A stretch of 33,172 nt of DNA. Origin: an uncultured Prevotella sp. (GTDB lineage: Bacteria; Bacteroidota; Bacteroidia; Bacteroidales; Bacteroidaceae). Location of the stretch: positions 1 through 33,172 of the forward strand of contig CAAFRM010000345.1 in assembly GCA_900765465.1 (NCBI GenBank), in the 5' to 3' direction. How positions within the stretch are numbered: the stretch's first letter is position 1; each line of letters starts with the position of its first letter. Positions 20,601 to 26,700 of this stretch are shown here, piece after piece. The position numbers and the translations under genes are program-made. The notes under the pieces are model-generated. The model searched no databases and was not told where the DNA came from. It was given only the letters and a program-made list of their open reading frames with translations.

Positions 20601-23600
20601 AGGCTACCCTCGTACTGGAATCACCAGCCTTAAACGAGGATGGCAGCCAAAAGAAAGACAAGGATGGCAAGCCCGTGAACTACACCTACACCATCTACCT
20701 CACCATCGAGTATGTGGAGGGTCCTAACTTCACGGGTGGCATCACCATCGACAACTGTGCCCTGCCTGGCGAAATGATTCGTCTGAAGAAGGACAAGGTG
20801 AAAATCTCCGCCGACCAGGCATTCGCACCGAATGGCTACTTCTGGCACATAGGCAAGTTGAAGAAGAATGAAAAGGGAGAATTCGTGAAGGATGACAAGG
20901 GCGACATCCAGTTTGAAGGCGGAAGCGGTTGGCTGCTTGCAACCACGACATCGAAAGACACCTATAAGCAGGGAGACAAGATAGACAAGGACCGCAACGA
21001 CCTCTTCGCAGGTGCCAAATACGACAAGACCACCGACTATCTCGACATCCCAGCCTACTACTTCATGAATGGCTACGGCGTGCAACTGGGTGTCACCATG
21101 ACGGGTATCAAGGAGACGGTGTTCCCTGTGAACATAGCACTAGGGGATACCCTCGTGGTTCACAACTATCACCAGATGGATCCTCATAAGGCAGGAATTG
21201 ACCTGCACCTGTCTGAGGCCATCAAACGTGCCCAAAAGGAATCGAATTTCGCTGAACCTCGCATCTACATCAACGATGCCAGCGACCTGAAGGCGTTCAT
21301 CAACTTCGTGGATACAATAAAAGGAAATGCCCAGTTTATCCTGCAGAACGACCTCACCATCCCTAAAGACTATGATGGCAGCAAGATTATCTTCAAGGGT
21401 ACCCTGCATGGCAACGGTCACATCATCAATGGCTTGAGGAAAGACCAGGCACTCTTCTCGGAAAATCAGGGAAAAATCTACAACCTCGGTCTGGCAACGG
21501 GACGTATCGCAGCACAGGGCTGCACCACGGGAACCTCATCTACGGGCACCTCATCTACGGGTGAATACCACTGCTGCTTCGAGTATGCCCCTGCCTCTTC
21601 TAAACCTATTGTATATGGAATGGACGGCACGGCTAACAGTAGCTATACGCTTGATGACTTCAAGTATGGCAAGGTGGCATACGATCTGAATGGCTACTAC
21701 CTGCGTGCCCGCACAAGCCATGACAAGGAGGAAGACAAGGCGGCACTGAAGTACATCTACGACTATTATGCCAACGGTGACTATCAGTATGCTCACCGCA
21801 AGGATGCCATCACGGGCAAGAACACGGGTATCACCTATCTCCGTACGGGTCAGGATAGCGACCTGCCTAACTATGGTCAGACAGAAACCCGCCACGACCA
21901 GAATCATGCCATCGACAAGGCACGTGCACAGGGATACGTAGCGGCAACAAATACAGGAAAGGAATCCCGCACAGGCTACTACCTGCCTCTGTTCAATGAA
22001 AACAAGTACGGTAGTGAACAGATGAACGACTTCCTCTTCTGGGGACAGAGCCTGCAATCAACTCCGGAAGATTATCCTGCCAAGATAGCATCGCAGCAGA
22101 ACAAGTACATGATCAACCGAGTATATCGCACCGATGGCTATTACGGAAATACAACGGCAGACAAGTTCTACTACAACGCCTACAACCAGGATGGCAGAAA
22201 CATGGGTACATACGTACACCGTCCTGGAACAACAGCCATCAACTTTGCTGCCAGCGATGACAATGCCACCTCTTTCTACGATTTCAACATCAAGGATGGG
22301 GTGACCCGAAACCTCCTGGTTTATACGGAAGACAATAAGGAGAACAACGCCACCGATGCATACGACATCGTAAGCAAGGCATTGAGTTACGACGAGAACA
22401 CAGCAGAAAGTCTCATCATGGGACACCATATCGTGAAATCAGGCGAAGCCTACGCTACCCAGAAACTCCATCTTGTAGAACGCACTCCTGATGGCAAGAA
22501 CAGCGAGAGCGATGCCTGCGACAACAACGACTTCTGCGTGCCAATTTCATTCTCGGTAACCAACCATGCCTGGTATGTACGCAAGCCATTGTATTATGCA
22601 GAGAATACCACGGGAGCATGGGAAGGCATCTGTCTGCCATTCACCGTTCAGAAAGCGGAAGCATCCATCAATGGTGAGATTACCCATTTCTATGGAACGA
22701 AAGATCTGCACCATGAGTACTGGCTCCGTGGTTTGACTGAAGTGAAGGCTACAAATACAGTAAATGCAGCCAATGCAACCGAGAAGTCTGCCATCTTCCA
22801 GCGTCCAGGTGCTGCAGAAGGCGATGGACTCTTCCATGTAGCCAACGCAGAGTCTCAGGAGTATGAGTTCTATAACACCTTCTTTGTAGATACTTACCGG
22901 AACTGGTCGTATAATGAGGAGAAAAATTCATATTATAATGAGCGGCATACCTACTCGGGCTATCTTCCGCTTACAGCCGGAATACCATACGTGGTTCGCT
23001 TCCCGGGTAAGCGCTATTATGAGTTCGACCTTTCAAGTAAGTTCTACAACAGTCTCTTGAATAAGAAGGCTGAGGCTCAGACCATCACCTTCCATGCCTA
23101 TGGTGAGGCAAGCGATAAGGCTTCAAGGAAGGCTATCGTGATACCTGTCACTGAGAACATGGGACCAGAAAATATCAGCGGCTTCTCGCACAGAGGAACC
23201 TTTGCTGCCCAGCAGGTGGGTAACGGCACTCTCGGCATGAACGACAATGGAACAGCGTTTGTCTCCACTTCGGGCACAGTGATGCCGTTCCGCACCTATA
23301 TGGCACCAGCAAGCCAGCAGGCGAGAGTCCGTTCTACCGATGAAACAAAGGTAATCCGCATCAGCGAAACCACGGGCATCGACAGGATTGAACCAGAGGC
23401 GAATGGAAACGATGAGGATACTCCAGCAGGAGAATACCTCCTCATCCGCCCTATCGGCGCTCATCGTGTAAGCATCGAGAGCACCTACGCCACCCAGCTC
23501 AAGGTATTCTCAACCACCGGTCAGCTTCACCGCATCCTGGATGTGCAGCCAGGCACCGCCACCTACAGCGGTTTCCCTGATGGCATCTACATCTTTGGAA

Positions 23601-23623
23601 AGGCTAAGGTTTTAGTTAGATAA
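8663..23623 (+). CDS. Giant secreted GGG-motif repeat protein, 4986 residues
   Basis: No named family recognised for the whole protein. A Sec signal peptide (AVWA before Gln30) is followed by a GLUG-like beta-helix segment (about 155-330) with 'GGTFDGDGKTISNM'. Next come an Ig-like stretch (about 505-650; 'ITYQWYNGDTELS') and a 'VYLSPTSGDDNNNSGYTKEE' beta-helix entry (about 648-700). From about 870 to 3380 some 40 motifs of the form (I/V)(Y/F)GGG recur, usually followed by GxTxVxI and a GGxI strand, so a long beta-helix or beta-roll is likely. A second GLUG-like segment lies near 4200-4290, a 'GICLPF' module near 4651, and a T9SS type A-like tail at about 4923-4986 ('LKVFSTTGQ', 'FPDGIYIFGKAKVLVR'). 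The frame is intact. It follows the third fimbrillin by 25 bases. A surface adhesin or fimbria-associated fibre is plausible from context but unproven. Confidence 0.85.
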   Translation: MIIHSTNIIRRNLMMLLAFWLMSIQAVWAQSLSKKDIQETCNFKKGTISFTIPQGKIPEGAKCTWTVKVKADEKENEKEVTDADGKTVSADSRMLTLNLSQETLKIEVSYTDADNTTQTVSLDDVEPKVYGKEYNGENNTKVKFYSEEDFKGKGSKEDPYIISTDLELAKLAHDVTNGKSQTMYSGNYFLLSSDINLNKGIWMPIGTLNDTNAGFFGGTFDGDGKTISNMKIYWTTNGTKEASWGLFSRLKGKDENNYATVTNLIIENASLETQKDKLPTGTGTVKIGIVASDLVDYAEVSNIIIRKSKITDHEEKYTAANVCRIGGIIGYLNNQNYRIFNLSSDTEINIHKNATLKKPGSVTVAGAIGCATRWGNSKKNIMPTNIYVHGKNMVTNKAGSTGSVVAFYGPTYQKTYQTQYGATIDTWFYTSEVGTNTYSDGKIKEIAEFGKDFTDINNNFINANQLEKKTWTYSSTPSQFSFSSVHLSFKRAETDKLTVLTDAGEVSGEKYDWYATDEKGEWKQVNTETSNPFILPRQDYDQSVYAIGGGARTNAVLVKAIHVNASLATSGNTYVVTVTNDTEEKYSNKELGLNITYQWYNGDTELSSETSSSFKRPSTASYNDKYSCHILVTSGGKTFLDTRVSATTVVYLSPTSGDDNNNSGYTKEEPMKTWKGAYSKLSKAGSWDENIIVLMGESSKEVTNNTINGFNITNNNTGGNILTKEKWDNAQKNSPLFRNVTITGEYGDYKGGGSIEITSLDKGLPLWGDTRFENITFKNTSPGGSSYKNIFCQYNNLEMGKGIKMEGFKDNAINYGTIDGAVTTPMQIFGGFSNDGRFYPLNNKKNIEAFETSMPHGKEGFSITIKSGFYSAICVGGRQTIAQDTIGNQLNGVMGTPNLPIKCTITMDIDREWNDKYNDNQKLKSDYDAGIILAGNHEGAMYADVDIIIKSGKVARIVNGTLGAERPFTLKYGNKTYNVPMNTFMGRANILLDPASSEYKDKDKFKDNDRVVVTELYGGSMGRGHAGNITINNPFYGYSAITINGGTFKILPENNTEKEKILCGIFGAGAGGMNGIGYGKDDAKTHTPDQSIAYWNDTKDVMLYGPYSVAKSNLVSYRCYNAGDYTYTYVDPLKTNTQIIIKDGIFGSNEEDGEIDGIYAGGSGYMSPGLWTSSSAIPSKTGGNVYGSEGETAAVSLTINGGTFYCKNGIFAGGRGTYWYYSKNPYGAKEGKGQASDYTALGQTYGNVALNIYGGTFHCPIFGGGYGVADARLYGTVNDISTLSEMARIYGKSNVTIYGGTFYQNIYGGGDMAVVENKGNDATNVIIGDKAEILGSVFAGGKGRKKRLTTPNATTPVSTDGFALEPKEVGKVIGNTNVTFTGSSQQAPSIYGDIYGGGNYAQVDGSTNVNIFAANFAGQVFGGGMGNIKDESGNELTDKDQFTSADISQNTYVNLAQDMGGQEEGDDGKPKDSFSINVIWNKIWDATNKNFLKWDPKGTGTEPNRLLFFASDVEDRNKEHFLNPHNIYGGGNLACNVEGTAVVEVLKGMTPFDLLNTKEWKDSYNDNNYPHFSVFGGGYGEYTTVENTDVMVNVEGEYGNYDAEVDDDTEQMARPHKRRNASKTTIPVFDNSKGIPNFTILGVLGGGYAGTVSQSTKVTVDGNTFLHRVYGGGFGDPYKAVENTTGQVGNGSKSSHTEVYVRGGNIYGDVFGGGAGVAPKTSNGTHFVNVARVIGKTIVEISDDAKIYGKVYGGGDMANVGPEDYKQDYSIKPISHSNIKKDTGDIIYDDEINPSYIVDNYRTLVNIIGGDIFGSVFGGGKGLRREAAEHYEQVGRINGNTIVHVANTAATSINSVALDYYGNTVPSIWYNIYGGCAYGTVDGNTLVHIEGGMLGRDIFGGGYGDIEISEENQDTQEVLGEKDSQNKATYANILGNTKVQMDGGTWIWNQNTDINGNITTWLAAQGNGKKICNSITEFREITEDILKAETKDQLTNAQAKAAIESILNDEDSQQFFSFTSEKLLSGCFKKNNNIYGGGNRACFVGTYTDNNTTTAEDGTGEAKVIINHSPLDDIIDKNGEPLSMFDFTTLPGLCWYISSKNVADPQFSVFGAGYGANTKVAKATVYAQPGSHIDDDGVIEVDGAKYRYLSQKEDFKTYTDFEKSLYEEFKKVSKEEKKKYYGSVDGGNNDGTDNDPATFRRYRVSRLAWTLGLPGFSFQTIHGGGFSGYVTGNTYVETDCQLFCENIYGAGLGAVPFGEYTTGKDYDFGKVGGNSKIFIKSGFVGQNVYGGGAGVESVKNNDGKYIDFPDMANVQKTEVHVYGRKLHLKNTDIEIDRTLIIGSVYGGGDVANVLGSTLVNIRGAGIYSQVFAGGKGRLATQCGDVTHLGAIYGNTSMLIDRPVITYPYWTKAGGFEDPSSDKNMAHPADNINATMLPLLMEKIYGGCQNGTVYGNTSVTIYDGRIGHGIYGGGLGSCDTLSVDKEEKVVITSADVKGNTNVYIKGGQAMLTSYWLADTRFWEPAFIDEKTGITYSPQYNHQALKFKINHNIYAGGNIACVVGKDAHLTMEKGLLHDDTQVVYGVKVKFFDTMIWKEIYNKVGSPHFCVFGGGYGEHTIIKGDTHVNIAMTGRGSKIDPSIDLKKGEEYKHFWSGYSVMDFVGGGYSGKVEGETYVTGDGGAFCRRLFGGGFYNSVKATHVDIYAMDCRDIFGGGMMGDVEKSTTVNIGTQNPSAASSESTFSNKDIFIHGNVYGGNDVSGYVNVVEKNGNFTDNEGEGTHINIYGGKIDGDVYGAGNGDYLYALDRKGNTQITVNENYPLNLNDPNSETTPLVFTVPMRENMPSHKAASDAAKMVNINSWRPMTNKVNINIMGNSNEDYVLIKGDVYGGGNSATVLKAQKADAQASAQASSQSGSQTVAQTIETVGSVAIKIGSNVNIRSVFMGCNGDALFTASEDNNFMNKFQKLNGDYYDTSKELDFADSIDWENDPSNKGISTLYLPTENAQRPLVYPHLLDLYFQPVEMNIQGTLKWAENLTNCTIGSFYCGGNRGNMNIYPNEKGKVVDYSFPEGLTITSKIVGGCNNANYDYKGEVTHEGGYLLGIAHSKKPFIKLTIKNKFEPTIVNNEAYQGGCVYGGCYKTGTVRGDVTIDLRSDMLDGKDQAKLEKSNEYLATNPEYSSLNIYGAGYGMESYVYGNTRIVMGDSISCKEPAMDNGKFSASGVSANFIYGGGQQGNVIGLTNVDILNGHVFRSVTGGSYSGYVYGSTQVKVGYPTYYKVNKNGKYILNRTDKKNIGLMNDDGNEKTPTIKQEIYLLASELISQGVYDDIVEIDNGKRVDITESNKDKYFSKVAAKEPSMGWDNVHIHIDEAIYGGGYSLAQGTSVLANNTTVLKLTDEFNVDKAFANSAEHQEELKSLPGGTTAGFGGNTLILVGDSKTSEHITISKQDMKEIDLPNGTDLYGYYYRYYDDNSKDDEYTYRFIYEMVKYYKGNDVPIGLEGIKYNKFYEYDSEGGIFGDGHLSYAQGFRSADITGYGFANHTIDNPKIINTFQRIDILRLEDNCFSLLGARDYTVNEINKTPYSIARVGEIKMEGNEVTHTDGKLEGEPETHTSTSAKFKYGYKARNFMGLANNIHYVGAVYSNVKFSDPWHDQNGKPAADNISYQNKKQGYIDRYNVDKDISEFQERNNGTAKNMVGIASGYALKIQNVQEIINKKTQKMDEIIYYGPIHGIIEMNLISARPGEGGGYVYADNVHERTDGKNKDFLETTGNFVFPLNYTNKTGNNRFIVDDCSPKGFYNLETGKDPDKEMDIHYWYVTGYNYYYNAHITGYTYKEKITFDNDNSDGLTALAGLKPGAEVRIQSWKMRSGHPDGNNEQKEDYQCDLEKYAPEKYKLYVGASDTTAFIGATSKDQADIDKKGFSAILSMSEKKENDNIYYKTDVFNNTIQGGDAKIAFRLYDNNVNNATPEYYKAHLSKKCQATLVLESPALNEDGSQKKDKDGKPVNYTYTIYLTIEYVEGPNFTGGITIDNCALPGEMIRLKKDKVKISADQAFAPNGYFWHIGKLKKNEKGEFVKDDKGDIQFEGGSGWLLATTTSKDTYKQGDKIDKDRNDLFAGAKYDKTTDYLDIPAYYFMNGYGVQLGVTMTGIKETVFPVNIALGDTLVVHNYHQMDPHKAGIDLHLSEAIKRAQKESNFAEPRIYINDASDLKAFINFVDTIKGNAQFILQNDLTIPKDYDGSKIIFKGTLHGNGHIINGLRKDQALFSENQGKIYNLGLATGRIAAQGCTTGTSSTGTSSTGEYHCCFEYAPASSKPIVYGMDGTANSSYTLDDFKYGKVAYDLNGYYLRARTSHDKEEDKAALKYIYDYYANGDYQYAHRKDAITGKNTGITYLRTGQDSDLPNYGQTETRHDQNHAIDKARAQGYVAATNTGKESRTGYYLPLFNENKYGSEQMNDFLFWGQSLQSTPEDYPAKIASQQNKYMINRVYRTDGYYGNTTADKFYYNAYNQDGRNMGTYVHRPGTTAINFAASDDNATSFYDFNIKDGVTRNLLVYTEDNKENNATDAYDIVSKALSYDENTAESLIMGHHIVKSGEAYATQKLHLVERTPDGKNSESDACDNNDFCVPISFSVTNHAWYVRKPLYYAENTTGAWEGICLPFTVQKAEASINGEITHFYGTKDLHHEYWLRGLTEVKATNTVNAANATEKSAIFQRPGAAEGDGLFHVANAESQEYEFYNTFFVDTYRNWSYNEEKNSYYNERHTYSGYLPLTAGIPYVVRFPGKRYYEFDLSSKFYNSLLNKKAEAQTITFHAYGEASDKASRKAIVIPVTENMGPENISGFSHRGTFAAQQVGNGTLGMNDNGTAFVSTSGTVMPFRTYMAPASQQARVRSTDETKVIRISETTGIDRIEPEANGNDEDTPAGEYLLIRPIGAHRVSIESTYATQLKVFSTTGQLHRILDVQPGTATYSGFPDGIYIFGKAKVLVR
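13241..17317 (+). repeat. Higher-order protein repeat inside the giant gene
   Basis: Three successive blocks begin with the same motif type (GGN-AC): residues 1527-2033 (IYGGGNLAC), 2034-2550 (IYGGGNRAC) and 2551-2885 (IYAGGNIAC). Within blocks one and two the following motifs come in one order. They are VFG(G/A)GYG, a GGG(Y/F)xG motif, G(F/L)G, GGGAGV, YGGGD(M/V)ANV, GGKG(L)R, YGGC..GTV.GNT and GGG(Y/L)G. Block three keeps the first four positions and then diverges. Block lengths are 507, 517 and 335 residues. DNA similarity between blocks is low, so the duplication looks old. Confidence 0.75.
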
Positions 23624-23629
23624 TACAAG

Positions 23630-23720
23630 CAGCACGCCCTGAAAGGGCAGAAGCTCCTGGCCCAGGGCAACACCCTGGGTTACCAAATAGTGAGCAATGC
23701 GCCCTGTAAGGGCAAAAGCT
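23630..23720. repeat. Palindromic intergenic repeat between the two giant genes
   Basis: Three small palindromes follow one another: GCCCT-GAA-AGGGC at 23636-23648, CCCAGGG-CAACA-CCCTGGG at 23661-23679, and GCCCT-GTA-AGGGC at 23701-23713. The first and third are parts of one repeat (GCCCTGwAAGGGCArAAGCT). This resembles interspersed palindromes I recall from intergenic regions of many Bacteroidales, though I cannot check that here. There is no T-tract, so termination is not obvious. The palindromes with GAA loops echo those in the 5841-6078 repeat. Confidence 0.75.
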
Positions 23721-23749
23721 TTAAAACAGATAATAAATCTTCGAAAATT

Positions 23750-26700
23750 ATGAATAGAAAGAATAAGATATCAACCGGCAAGCTGCTCCGTTCCATCATC
23801 CTCCTCGTGATGATGGGATGGATGGGAAGTGCGTGGGCAAAGGATGCCACAACTTCCGAGCAACTGCTTTACTCCACCGATTTTACGGAATGGAATGACA
23901 TTGACCGTAAAACAACCATCGGTAAGACGGTAACCCAATGGACAGAATATAGCAAAGAAGAACTCACCTTCACCCTTAACGGTGTGGGTGTTGACCCTAA
24001 TGGCTGGCAATCAAAATTCCCGAATTATACCGGTTACATGATAACCGCCAAATATACAGGAGAATACCCCTATAGCGAAGAACCGAGTGCCGTAACCTCT
24101 AAATTAAAAAGCATTACGAAAATCGTACTGACCCAGGCTGCTACTGGAGGCACTCGAGGTATCAAGGTATCTGTCAAGGGAGATGGAGATGAGGATTGGG
24201 TAGCTCTTCATAACACAACCATTGTAATATCCAGTGGTGAAACACTCACGATTCCAGTCAATCGTACCAATTGCCAAATCAAGTTTGAAAACTTCAAGCT
24301 TAACCAAAACGCATATATCGTAGACCTCAAAATCTACGGTAATACTACTGGCAGTTCAGGAATTAAAATGCTGAAATTTAAAACCAACAAGGATATCATT
24401 GGCAAATATCCAACAAAGATAAAATGTGACAAGGACGGAAGAGCCGTCATGCCATCGGGCAATACTTTCTCCCTGCCAGGCTATACCTTTGAATCCTGGA
24501 CTGATGGAATCAACGATTATACACCAGGCAAAACCTATACCTTTACCGACAATGTTACCAGCATCGAACCAAAGATGAGGAAAAACTCATACCAACTATA
24601 CGATACCAACAAGGAAGCAACTGTTGTATGGAATTTCGACCATACCGAAGCTCCAGCACTCAACATATACAGCGAACATCAACAAAAGGACTTATCATAT
24701 ACCCAACCAGTTTACATCTATATAGATGAGAAAACAACGGCAACACAGGATGTGGCGCTGAATATCCATGTCAAATCAGGAAAGATAGAGAATACCGATG
24801 AGCGCATGAATGCCCTAGAAGGTAAAGGAGCACTAGTGAAGAATGGTACTCAATTTACCCTTCCTGCCATATATGGTATGAAAGTAACTGTCAAGGCTTC
24901 CAGCAAAGTGGATCCTAAGAACGGTGGACTCAATACTATCTTCGGAACAGCAGATAATCAAGTTCAGATCAAACTGAAAGATACTGCCAATCAGGATTCT
25001 CTAACACTGGACAATGCTGAAAAATCAACAGATAGTAAAACCGTGACCTTTACCTATATGGGAGATGAACCTACCATCACCCTGACGCCATACGTGAATC
25101 AAGATTCAAAGGCAGACAACTGGTTCTTTGAATCCATCACAGCCATCTATCCACTGGTGCCTAATGTAGTAGCCGTCAATTCCATATCGAATGCAGATGC
25201 TACGGCATTTCCGAATGAAAAGCCTCAGAATGCAGGTAAGGTTACCATCACACTTAAAACAGCCGTTTCGTCACATGGCAATATTGGAAACCGTTATAAG
25301 GTGGGTGATGTAGTAACCCTTTCTGCTACTCCAGATTATGGCTACAACTTTCAGGAATTCAAAATCGGCGAAACAACAAAAGCAACTTCTTTCGATTATA
25401 CCGTAAAGGATGGCATCAATAACATAGAAGCCATCTTCCTGCGCAAAGAACTGCACAAGGTAACAATCAAGCCATCAGATGCCAAGCTGGGTTCTGTATC
25501 CCTCACTCCTCATTATGATAATTTCTATCAGGAAATATGCGAAGAAGGAAGCAATGGAAAACCGGGAAAGATGATTCAGATAGAAAGCTGGTACACTCCC
25601 GGTACAGAACTAACGGCTAAAGCTGAAGCTGCAGCCAATTACCGTCTGGAGTATTGGCAGAAAGAAGGCGATGAAACACAGTACAAAGGTGATAACCTGA
25701 AATTCACCATAGAAAATCAAAACGAAACTATCACCGCACATTTTGCCATAGGTCACAAGGGAAAAGTTTGTTTTGACTACAACGACATCCGAGTGAACGG
25801 AGAACCGGAAAAGGCTGATTACAAGAATGCCGTCAGCCAGCAGCTTCCTGAAATCAAGGATGTTCTCTCCTTCACCATCCCTACCAACTATACCCTCTTC
25901 AAAAGTGTAGATGAACAGGGAAAGCAGAAAGAGGAACAGTATACCCTCGACCACTGGGTAAATAAAGACACTCCTTCCCAGCGTTATGAACTGGGCAATA
26001 CCTATTCATTTGAGGAAGAAAACGAAGAACTGACCCTCGTCCCTGTTTTCGTAGAAAATCTTACCACACAAGACAACCGCATCAACAAGCCGGTAATCCG
26101 CTACGACTTCAGTAGAAAGGTGAAGGAATATGAAGACCCTACTTCAGGAACCACCCGAAAAGTTTGTGCTCCTAATGTGGATATCAAAAAGAACCAGAAC
26201 ATCTTCTGGACGACAAAAGTATATACCAACGTACGTAAAAGAGGTGAAGACCATCCCCACTGGCGCGACGTTGCTCTATGGTGCAACACAGGCAAGAATG
26301 GCTATATCCGAAACGAAAACTTCGACGACTGGTGTGCCTTCGGTCCTGGTACTACATTCTGGACGGCAGCTGGAACAGGAACCCAAATATCAATCCTTTC
26401 GTACTCCAAAATCACCTCAACCACCATTGATGGCGTAGTGCCGACACTCAACAGAGAACGTACCAACATTGAACGCAAGAAAGCCGGACTGCCGACGCTC
26501 GAAGAAGAGGAACAGGGCAAAAGCGTTAAAGCCTATATGTATGTATACAGTTACAACACCATCAATTCTGATGTACGCGTACCTATTATTATAGGGGATG
26601 ACTACTCTTACTACCAGTGGATGGAAATAGAGATGCAGGCTGCCAACTGGGTAACTCTTCATACCAAAATAGATAATGAAGCACACGGCAGGCTCGAGAA

